Assembly: GCA_016934415.1 (NCBI GenBank)
Contig: JAFGSW010000006.1
Coordinates: 1-60,682, forward strand
Direction: 5' to 3'
DNA length: 60,682 nt
DNA from: Spirochaetales bacterium
GTDB lineage: Bacteria > Spirochaetota > Spirochaetia > SZUA-6 > RPPD01
Both the position numbers and the translations under genes were made by a program. The notes under the pieces were generated by a model. The model ran no database searches, was not told the origin of the DNA, and saw only the letters and a program-made list of their open reading frames with translations. Positions 44,103-51,232 of the stretch are shown in pieces (position 1 is the first letter of the stretch; every line of letters begins with the position of its first letter).

Positions 44103-45638
44103 ATGAAAAAGATCATATTTGACGGCCACTCACTCGCGATCGAGGACGTCGAGGCGCTCGCCAAGAGAACGGCTTCCGCCTCGCTCTCCGCCGACCCCGC
44201 CTTCAGGAAAAAAATCGAAGCCGGGTCCGACTTCCTCGACGAAGCATTGCGCACGCACGGGAAAATCTACGGCGTCACGACCGGATACGGCGATTCCTGC
44301 GGCAAGGAAGTGCCGCGCGAACGTTACGGCGACCTGTCCCTGAAGCTCACGCGTTTCCACGGCTGCGGCCTCGGCCGGCACTTCGACGAGGAAACGACGC
44401 GGGCCATCGTGGCGACGCGCCTGCAGTCGCTGGTGCTGGGCTTTTCCGGCGTCAGCGTCGCGCTCCTCGAGGGCCTTGAGGGCCTGCTCGTCCACGACAT
44501 CCTGCCCCTCATTCCCGAGGAGGGCTCGGTGGGGGCGAGCGGCGACCTCACCCCGCTCTCGTACGTGGCGGCCGTCATCGCCGGAGAGCGCGAGGTTCTC
44601 TACAAGGGCGGGAAACGTCCGGCCGCGGAGGTCCTGCGGGAGCTTCAACTCCCGCTCGTGAAACTCAGGCCCAAGGAGGGCCTGGCGATCATGAACGGCA
44701 CGGCCGCCATGACCGCGGTCGCCTGCCTCGCCTTCAAGCGCGCGGAGTACCTCGCCGATCTCGCCTGCCGCATCACCGCCCTCGCATCCATCGCCCTCAA
44801 GGGCAACGCCTACCACTTCGACGAGCGCCTGTTCGCCGCCAAGCCCCACCCGGGCCAGAATCTGGCGGCGGCCCGCCTCCGCCGCGATCTGGACGTCCAC
44901 GGCCGAAACGGTCAAATGCCGGAACGCATCCAGGACCCGTACTCGATCCGCTGCGCCCCGCACGTCGTGGGCGTATTCTACGACGCGGCCCCCCTCCTCC
45001 GTCAGTTGATCGAAAACGAGCTCAACAGCGCCAACGACAACCCGATCGTCGATCCGGCCAGCCGCTCCGTCCTCCACGGCGGGCATTTCTACGGCGGGCA
45101 CATCGCCTTCGCCATGGACTCCCTGAAAAACGTCGTCGCCAATATCGCCGACCTGGTCGACCGGCAGATCGCCCTCCTCGTCGACGAAAAGTTCAACCGC
45201 GGCCTGCCCCCCAACCTCTCGGGAAGCGGCGACTACGCCTTGAACCACGGTCTGAAGGCGGTGCAGATCGGCGCCTCGGCCTGGACCGCGGAGGCGCTCA
45301 AAAACACCATGCCGGCCAGCGTCTTCTCGCGCTCGACCGAGTGCCACAACCAGGACAAGGTGAGCATGGGGACGATCGCCGCCCGCGACTGCGTGCGGGT
45401 GATCGAACTCACGGAGCAGGTGACGGCGGCGGGGCTCCTGGCCGCCGGCCAGGCGGTACGCCTGCGCCTGGCCGCGGGCGAGCTCGCAACCGGCACGCTC
45501 GCGCCGGTGAAGCCCACCCTCGACCGGCTCGACGCGGTCTCGCCCTTCCTCGAGGAGGACCGGCCGCTCGAAACGGAGCTGCGGGCGATGGTCGATCTCA
45601 TCCGCCGCCGCGCCTGGGAGCTGGGCTATGAGCCGTGA
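44103..45638 (+). CDS. Aromatic amino acid ammonia-lyase (MIO enzyme)
   Basis: 511 residues from ATG at 44103. The self-forming MIO prosthetic group comes from Ala145-Ser146-Gly147 in GSVGASGDLTPLSY. Other family blocks: YGVTTGYGDSCG, NELNSANDNP, QDPYSIRCAPHVVG. It releases ammonia from an aromatic amino acid to give a cinnamate-type starter. The selectivity pair is Phe85-His86 (LTRFHGCGLG) where histidine lyases usually have Ser-His, so phenylalanine or tyrosine is more likely than histidine. It overlaps the thioesterase gene. Confidence 0.88.
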   Translation: MKKIIFDGHSLAIEDVEALAKRTASASLSADPAFRKKIEAGSDFLDEALRTHGKIYGVTTGYGDSCGKEVPRERYGDLSLKLTRFHGCGLGRHFDEETTRAIVATRLQSLVLGFSGVSVALLEGLEGLLVHDILPLIPEEGSVGASGDLTPLSYVAAVIAGEREVLYKGGKRPAAEVLRELQLPLVKLRPKEGLAIMNGTAAMTAVACLAFKRAEYLADLACRITALASIALKGNAYHFDERLFAAKPHPGQNLAAARLRRDLDVHGRNGQMPERIQDPYSIRCAPHVVGVFYDAAPLLRQLIENELNSANDNPIVDPASRSVLHGGHFYGGHIAFAMDSLKNVVANIADLVDRQIALLVDEKFNRGLPPNLSGSGDYALNHGLKAVQIGASAWTAEALKNTMPASVFSRSTECHNQDKVSMGTIAARDCVRVIELTEQVTAAGLLAAGQAVRLRLAAGELATGTLAPVKPTLDRLDAVSPFLEEDRPLETELRAMVDLIRRRAWELGYEP

Positions 45639-46113
45639 GCTCCTGTCGGCCGAGGTGCGCCTGCGGGCCGAATTTTACGACGTCGATTCCCTCCGGGTTG
45701 TCTGGCACGGACACTATCTCAAGTACATGGAGAAGGCGCGCTGCGCGCTCATGGAGTCCATCGGCTTCAGCTACCCGGAGATGGCGGCCGCGGGCTACGC
45801 CTGGCCGATCGTGAGCCTGCGCGTCAAGTACTGCCGGCCGCTCGTGTACCGACAGGAGTTCGTCATCCGCGCTTCGCTCATCGAGTACGAAAACCGGATC
45901 CGCATCTCTTACCTCGTCCTCGATCCGGAGACGAAGGCCGTCATCAACCGGGCCGAAACCGTGCAGATGGCGTACGACCTCTCCTCCGGACGCGGGCTGC
46001 TCGTCTCGCCCGCCTGTCTGGTGGAGGCCGTACAGGCCGCGCTGCGCAAGGAAAAGGGAACCACCCTTCGACTACGCTCAGGGCAGGCTCCTGACAAGGA
46101 TGGGAACGGATAA
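45628..46113 (+). CDS. 4-hydroxybenzoyl-CoA-type thioesterase
   Basis: 161 residues, GGGAG upstream of ATG. Hot-dog fold with FYDVDSLRVVWHGHYLKYME (Asp general region) and LRVKYCRPLVY. Probably the ApeK-like editing or release thioesterase of the pathway. The last 17 residues (TTLRLRSGQAPDKDGNG) are encoded by a dispersed repeat that has landed on the gene end, replacing the native C-terminus. Confidence 0.85.
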   Translation: MSRELLSAEVRLRAEFYDVDSLRVVWHGHYLKYMEKARCALMESIGFSYPEMAAAGYAWPIVSLRVKYCRPLVYRQEFVIRASLIEYENRIRISYLVLDPETKAVINRAETVQMAYDLSSGRGLLVSPACLVEAVQAALRKEKGTTLRLRSGQAPDKDGNG

Positions 46114-46130
46114 CACGGATAAGGAAAAGA
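46058..46130. repeat. CGACTACGCTCAGGGCAGG repeat plus ACGGAT array
   Basis: ccttcgactacgctcagggc (46066-46085) is the same family as copies at 21659, 47922 and 59775. It runs straight into gggaacggataacacggata, a heptamer array. Confidence 0.8.
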
Positions 46131-46144
46131 CGAGGGAAAATAAA

Positions 46145-46363
46145 CGGCCACCGGCAGAGCCGGTGGTTTTGCTTTGCGCCCCTAGAAGGGGCTGATTCGG
46201 TAAGAGAACGGAGGGGTGCCAGTCGGCTGATGCCACCGCCTTTCCACTCGTCACCTTACCTTTTCTTTCACCACCGTTGGCCGTTTGTTCCAAAAGAAGA
46301 GCCGGGCAGAGCCCGTCTCCCCACCAGCGAGTACGCTGGTGGACCACCGCCACAGGCGGTGGC
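46145..46363. repeat. Cluster of five tight perfect hairpins
   Basis: Perfect stems with 3-4 base loops: CCACCGGC-AGA-GCCGGTGG (46148-46166), GCCCCT-AGA-AGGGGC (46178-46192), CGGGC-AGA-GCCCG (46303-46315), CCACCAGCG-AGTA-CGCTGGTGG (46321-46342), CCACCGCC-ACA-GGCGGTGG (46344-46362). An imperfect one lies near 46215-46237. Looks like a REP/BIME-type or IS200/IS605-end-derived element. The rest of the 589-base gap up to 46702 is AT-rich with no gene. Confidence 0.85.
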
Positions 46364-46702
46364 TTTCTTCTGGAATAAAGAATCAAGGGAAAAAGGAAAC
46401 CAAGATATGGAGAAAAAAGTTTAGACATCAGAAAATATTTTGAGAGGCCCTAATTAATCTTTCATTTTTCTTTTCCCTTTCCTCGTTTCCTCTTTTTCCC
46501 GGATTCCTGTTGAATTCCTTCTTCAAGCCGGCGACGCGTGCGTTTGGCCTTGAAATCGACGCCGATACCGTATACATTCGAAAGAAGATTTGCGGATTTC
46601 CGCACACCGAACGCCGAGTTTCATGACCAGACGATTTCCACGCCGCACGTCAAAAGATCTCATCGTCCCCGGAATTCCCGGCGGGGCCAAGGAGGCGGCA
46701 CC

Positions 46703-47884
46703 GTGAGTTCCGGTTGTTTTCTCACGGACCTCGGGATTGTCTGCGCTCTGGGCTCGGGGAAGGATGCGGCGGCGGAAAATATTCTGGCCGGGAGCCGCGA
46801 GGGCCTGCGGCGGGTTGCGTCCCGGGCGGGCGAGTTCACCGTCGCCTCGGCGGAGCCGTCGCGCCGAACGGCCCTGCCGCCCCGCTGGCAAAACCGCCTC
46901 AACGGCCTCCTCGCCGACGCGGCCGACCAGATCCGTCCGGCCGTGGAGCGCCTGGCCGCCCGGTACGGCGCGCAGCGGGTCGCCGTCGTTCTGGGATCGA
47001 CGGACAACGGCGCGGAGCAGTCCCAGGCCGCGCTTAAGACTTTTCGAGAAACGAAGGCCTTCCCGCCGGGCTATGAATTCGAACGGCAGGCAGCCCACTT
47101 CGGCTCCGATTTCCTCAAGGACTACCTGAAATTCAGCGGCTACTCCTGCAGCATCTCGACCGCCTGCACCTCGAGCGCCCGGGCCCTCGTCATGGCCCGC
47201 AACCTGCTCGCGGTCGGCGCCTGCGACGCGGCCGTGGCCGGGGGGGCGGACATCGTCTCCGAGGCCGTGCTCCTGGGCTTCCACTCCCTCGAGGCGGTCG
47301 ACCGGGAACCGTGCAATCCCTTCAGCCGGAACCGCCGCGGCATCAACCTGGGGGAAGGGGCGGCCCTCTTCACGGTCGAGCGCGGGCCGGCCGGACATGA
47401 GTCCCTGCGGCTTTCCGGCTGCGGCGAATCCTCGGACGCCTTTCACGCGACCGCGCCCGAACCCGAGGGCCGCGGCGCCGAAGCCGCCATGCGCGCCGCC
47501 CTCGCGGAGGCCGGGCTTGAGCCCGGGGACGTCGATTACGTCAACCTGCACGGCACCGGCACCGAGCTCAACGACCGGATGGAGAGCAAGGCGACGCACC
47601 GGGTGTTCCCGGCCGGTCCGCCCTGCTCGAGCACCAAGACCATGGTCGGACACACCCTGGGCGCGGCCGGGGCGATGGAGCTCGCCTTCTGCTGGCTCGC
47701 CATGAACCGCCCGGGCGGGCGCTTCGCCCTGCCGCCCCACCTCTGGGACGGAGAGCCCGAGGAGGGAATCCCGAGGCTCAACCTCACGTCACTAGGCGCC
47801 GCGACCGGACGGCTCGACCACTGCATGAGCAACTCGTACGCCTTCGGGGGGTGTAACGTGAGCCTTATCATATCGAGGAGCTGA
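46703..47884 (+). CDS. apeO: Beta-ketoacyl synthase (ApeO-like)
   Basis: 393 residues from GTG at 46703, which has AAGGAGG at seven bases, overriding longer frames. Complete KS with catalytic Cys155 in STACTSSAR, first His in LHGTGTELND and second His in MVGHTLGAAGAME. C-terminal NSYAFGGCNVSLI. By analogy with known aryl-polyene systems it pairs with the ApeC-like protein for chain elongation. Confidence 0.88.
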   Translation: MSSGCFLTDLGIVCALGSGKDAAAENILAGSREGLRRVASRAGEFTVASAEPSRRTALPPRWQNRLNGLLADAADQIRPAVERLAARYGAQRVAVVLGSTDNGAEQSQAALKTFRETKAFPPGYEFERQAAHFGSDFLKDYLKFSGYSCSISTACTSSARALVMARNLLAVGACDAAVAGGADIVSEAVLLGFHSLEAVDREPCNPFSRNRRGINLGEGAALFTVERGPAGHESLRLSGCGESSDAFHATAPEPEGRGAEAAMRAALAEAGLEPGDVDYVNLHGTGTELNDRMESKATHRVFPAGPPCSSTKTMVGHTLGAAGAMELAFCWLAMNRPGGRFALPPHLWDGEPEEGIPRLNLTSLGAATGRLDHCMSNSYAFGGCNVSLIISRS

Positions 47885-47914
47885 ATTGTTATGCGCTTTC
47901 ATTAGGAGGACACC

Positions 47915-48108
47915 CCTCGGCGGAGTTCATCCCGAGAGCAGTCGAGGGGCTCGGGGCAGGCTCCGAACGCAAAGGAATAGGAAAGAAAATGAGCCAGCAA
48001 AGTTCTAACTCTCAAATAAATTTTCGCCAAAATATATATAATCTTCCTGCTTCTCTCTTCTTCTCTTTCCTCTTCGTGTCCTTCGTGGTGCTTCTCCAGG
48101 CAAAAAAA
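47915..48108. repeat. Intergenic repeats before the dehydratase gene
   Basis: gcagtcgaggggctcggggc (about 47940-47965) is a degenerate copy of the CGCAGTCGAGG repeat family. ctcttcgtgtccttcgtggt (about 48070-48092) is a reverse-orientation ACGAAG array. Confidence 0.65.
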
Positions 48109-48119
48109 GGAGATCCGTC

Positions 48120-48608
48120 ATGACACGCCTTCCCCTTTCCAAACCGGAGCTTTTCGCATACACTCCGCACCAAGGTTTCATGCTTCTCCTCGACCGGCTG
48201 GAGGAGTATTCGACCGATCGCGAGTTTCTGCGGTCGACGGTCGACGTGACGGAGAACAGCGTCTTCTTCGACCGGGAGACGGGGATGATGCCGGTCTGGA
48301 TCGCGTTCGAGTACATGGCCCAGAGCATCGGACTTCTCTCCGGCTTGAACTCGGTCGAGCGCGGCGGAAAACCGGAGATCGGCTTCATCATGGGAGTGAG
48401 GAATTTCGAGGCCTCCGCGGCCGGGTTCGCGCCCGGCGAGCGCGTCGACGTGTCGGTGCGGAGCGTCTACCGTGACGGGGACGTGGCCGTGTTCGAGGGC
48501 CGGGCCGAAGTGCGCGGAAACCTCGCGGCAAAAGGGATCGTCAACACCATCCAAGCGGGCGCCGATCTTCTGGCTAAAATGAAGAAGGATAGTCATGGCA
48601 CACGATAA
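48120..48608 (+). CDS. apeP: 3-hydroxyacyl-ACP dehydratase (ApeP-like)
   Basis: 162 residues with AAGGAG upstream. Single hot-dog domain opening with YTPHQGFMLLLDRLEEY, where the His is the likely catalytic residue, and WIAFEYMAQSIGLLSG. In studied systems ApeP works as a complex with ApeI; here the ApeI part is fused to the ligase. Confidence 0.85.
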   Translation: MTRLPLSKPELFAYTPHQGFMLLLDRLEEYSTDREFLRSTVDVTENSVFFDRETGMMPVWIAFEYMAQSIGLLSGLNSVERGGKPEIGFIMGVRNFEASAAGFAPGERVDVSVRSVYRDGDVAVFEGRAEVRGNLAAKGIVNTIQAGADLLAKMKKDSHGTR

Positions 48609-49329
48609 GCTATCAGTGCTCGTGACCGGAGCGAGCAAGGGCATCGGCCGGGCGATCGCGATCGCGGCCGGGAACGCCGGTTACGAGGTCGCCGTCCACT
48701 ACCGGAGCGACGAGGCCGGCGCGCGGGAGACGCTCGGGCGGATCGTCTCCGGCGGCGGAGGCGGCCGGCTCCTGCGCTTCGACGTCACGGACCGCGAGGG
48801 ATCCCGCGCGGCGCTCGAGGGCGACCTCGCCGCGCACGGCGTCTACTACGGGGTGGTCTGCAACGCGGGAACGGCCGCGGACAACGCCTTCCCCTCGATC
48901 ACGGGCGAGGAATGGGACAAGGTAATCCGCACCAACCTGGACGGGTTCTACAACGTGCTCCTGCCCGTCATCATGCCGATGGTGCGCGCGAAAAGGCCGG
49001 GACGCATCGTCACCCTCGCCTCGGTCTCGGGGATCGTCGGAAACCGCGGGCAGGTGAACTACAGCGCCGCCAAGGCCGGGGTCATCGGCGCCACCAAGGC
49101 CCTGGCCGTGGAAATGGGCAAACGGGCGATCACGGTCAACTGCATCGCGCCGGGCGTGATCGAGACCGAGATGAGCTCGGAGGCGCCCTGGGAGCACATC
49201 CTCCCCACCGTGCCCCTGCGCCGCATGGGCAAGCCCGAGGAGGTGGCCGCCCTCGCCGTCTTCCTGCTCTCCGAAAGCGCCGCCTACATCACCCGGCAGG
49301 TGATTTCCGTCAACGGAGGAATGGTATGA
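48595..49329 (+). CDS. apeQ: 3-ketoacyl-ACP reductase (FabG/ApeQ-like)
   Basis: 244 residues, short-chain dehydrogenase. NADP-binding VTGASKGIGRAIA, NAG, catalytic Ser in ASVSG, and Tyr/Lys in NYSAAKAG. Overlaps both neighbours, so it is coupled to the dehydratase and the final KS. Confidence 0.92.
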   Translation: MAHDKLSVLVTGASKGIGRAIAIAAGNAGYEVAVHYRSDEAGARETLGRIVSGGGGGRLLRFDVTDREGSRAALEGDLAAHGVYYGVVCNAGTAADNAFPSITGEEWDKVIRTNLDGFYNVLLPVIMPMVRAKRPGRIVTLASVSGIVGNRGQVNYSAAKAGVIGATKALAVEMGKRAITVNCIAPGVIETEMSSEAPWEHILPTVPLRRMGKPEEVAALAVFLLSESAAYITRQVISVNGGMV

Positions 49330-50552
49330 CGCGGCGCGTGGTCGTCACCGGCGGTTCGGCCATCACCCCCATCGGCCAGGGCTGGCCGGCCATCGAAAAG
49401 CGCCTCCGGGAAAAGCGGAGCGGCATCATCTACATGAGGGAATGGGAGCGCTTCGAGCGGCTCCACACGCGCCTGGCGGCCCCCGCCCTCTGGGAACAGC
49501 CCGACTACCCGCGCAAGAAGACGCGCGGCATGGGCAAGGTGGCGATGCTCGCCGTGCACGCGGCCGAGCTCGCCCTCCATTCGGCCGGGCTCATCGGCGC
49601 GCCGGCGCTCACCGGCGGAGAAGCGGGCGTGTCCTTCGGCTCGTCCACCGGCAACGTCGACTCGCTCCTCGACTTCTATTCCATGCTCACCGCCGACGAC
49701 GTGCAGGGCATCACCGCCACCACCTACATCCGCTCCATGCCCCAGACCTGCGCGGTCAACATCGGCATCTTCTTCGGCCTGAACGGACGGCTCCTCACCA
49801 CCAATACCGCCTGCACCGCCGGCAGCCTCTCCATCGGCCTGGGCTACGAGGCGATCAAGTTCGGCCGGCAGAAGGTGATGGTCTGCGGCGGGGCCGAGGA
49901 GCTGAGCCCGACGAGCTCCGCCGTCTTCGACACCCTCTACGCCACCAGCACCAAGAACTCCACGCCGCACCTCACCCCGGCCCCCTTCGACCGGGACAGG
50001 GACGGCCTGGTGATCGGCGAGGGGTCGGGCGCCCTCCTCCTCGAGGAGCTCGAACACGCCCGCGCGCGCGGCGCCGTCATTCACGCCGAGCTCGTCGGCT
50101 TCGGCACCAACACCGACGGCGACCACATCACCCAGCCCAACAAGGAGACCATGGAGGTCGCGCTGCGCCTGGCCTTGGAGGACGCGGCGCTCTCCCCCGA
50201 CGCGATCGACGTCGTCAACGGCCACGGCACCGCCACCGGGCACGGCGACGTCGCCGAGAGCCACGCCACCCGGAATTGCTTCAACCGGGCGGTCCCGATC
50301 CACACCCAGAAGAGCTACATCGGCCACACCCTGGGCGCCTGCGGCGCGGTCGAGGCCTGGATGGCGATCAACATGATGAACGCGGGCTGGTTCGCCCCCA
50401 ACCTGAACCTCAATCACGTCGATCCCGCCTGCGCCCCGCTCGACTACATCACGGGCGACGGCCGCGGGATGAAGGCGGCCTACGTCATGAGCAACAACTT
50501 CGCCTTCGGCGGGATCAACACCTCGCTCATCTTCAAGCGGTGGGAAGGGTAG
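49326..50552 (+). CDS. apeR: Beta-ketoacyl synthase (ApeR-like)
   Basis: 408 residues; the ATG overlaps the reductase stop (ATGA) with GGAGG upstream. Catalytic Cys163 in NTACTAGSLS, His in NGHGTATGHGD, His in YIGHTLGACGAVE. It is distinct in sequence from the KS at 46703, as expected for the second, FabF-like KS of aryl-polyene loci that starts chains. Last intact gene of the cluster. Confidence 0.9.
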   Translation: MTRRVVVTGGSAITPIGQGWPAIEKRLREKRSGIIYMREWERFERLHTRLAAPALWEQPDYPRKKTRGMGKVAMLAVHAAELALHSAGLIGAPALTGGEAGVSFGSSTGNVDSLLDFYSMLTADDVQGITATTYIRSMPQTCAVNIGIFFGLNGRLLTTNTACTAGSLSIGLGYEAIKFGRQKVMVCGGAEELSPTSSAVFDTLYATSTKNSTPHLTPAPFDRDRDGLVIGEGSGALLLEELEHARARGAVIHAELVGFGTNTDGDHITQPNKETMEVALRLALEDAALSPDAIDVVNGHGTATGHGDVAESHATRNCFNRAVPIHTQKSYIGHTLGACGAVEAWMAINMMNAGWFAPNLNLNHVDPACAPLDYITGDGRGMKAAYVMSNNFAFGGINTSLIFKRWEG

Positions 50553-50554
50553 GA

Positions 50555-50940
50555 CGCCGATGGGGGAGAAATCAGAGGCGATTCACCCGCCGCGCCGACG
50601 GCCTGCAGTGCGTTCATAAAAAGGAATAGGATGCCGAAAACAGGCCCGGACAGCAATATGGCCCTGACGAACATAACGCCGTATTCGAATACATGGGTGC
50701 TGTCGATAAAGGCCCGGACGACGGCGTCGGCGCCGCACCGACAGACGGCCGTCAAGCCGAAACCCATGATAATGGAATAAAGCAAGGACTGTTTCATTAT
50801 CATTCGGAAGCGGGTTCTGTTGTGCGCTCCATAGGCGTACCCGAGCAATGGTAGAATTCCCCGTACCGAATCCGCTTTGCGGCAGTACGGCAAACAAAAT
50901 GATCTTGACGGCGACTCCCATGGCGGTCGGGACTCCCCGG
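50555..50940 (-). pseudogene. Remnant of a MATE-family efflux protein
   Basis: Leftward translation in two frames gives VPTAMGVAVKIILFAVLPQ, then after a frameshift ILPLLGYAYGAHNRTRFRM, membrane helices SIIMGFGLTAVC and FGILFLFMNALQAVGAA. These are the middle segments of a MATE (NorM-like) transporter; both ends are missing. About 125 codons remain of roughly 450. It lies downstream of the RND operon in the same direction. Confidence 0.75.
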
Positions 50941-50941
50941 C

Positions 50942-51229
50942 TCAATCCGCGCCGCACTTCATCGAAAAGAACTTGATTCCTTCTTCCGGGAATTTTCTCT
51001 TCAACGCGCGCACGGCGTTCTTCACCAAGCCCGCCTCCCGGTCGTCACAGTAGATAAGGAGGATGAAATTCTCCTCGGGCCAGATATTGCTTCCCATTTT
51101 TGGATAACTCCGGCCGATGCCGTGGACATTGTTGATCTTGCTGAATTTGAGGCCGTCCACCGCGCCGTCCAAGGACTGCACGACGTCTTCTTCCACTGAA
51201 TTATTGGCGATGATTTCTATGCGCGTCAT
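50942..51229 (-). CDS. PII-like, RND-transporter-associated protein
   Basis: 95 residues with GGGGAG upstream. Small ferredoxin-like fold: TRIEIIANNSVEEDVVQSL, INNVHGIGRSYPKMG, WPEENFILLIYCDD, EGIKFFSMKCG. I recognise it as the PG0541-like/PII-like protein found next to RND pumps in other bacteria. It follows the pump gene by three bases and may report metal or nucleotide status to the pump. Confidence 0.75.
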   Translation of the reverse strand: MTRIEIIANNSVEEDVVQSLDGAVDGLKFSKINNVHGIGRSYPKMGSNIWPEENFILLIYCDDREAGLVKNAVRALKRKFPEEGIKFFSMKCGAD

Positions 51230-51232
51230 CGG

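Noticed and set aside
46078..46428. 116-residue minus-strand frame over the hairpin cluster
   Set aside because: It reads through five palindromes and two dispersed repeats and has no ribosome site; likely a by-product of the repeats.
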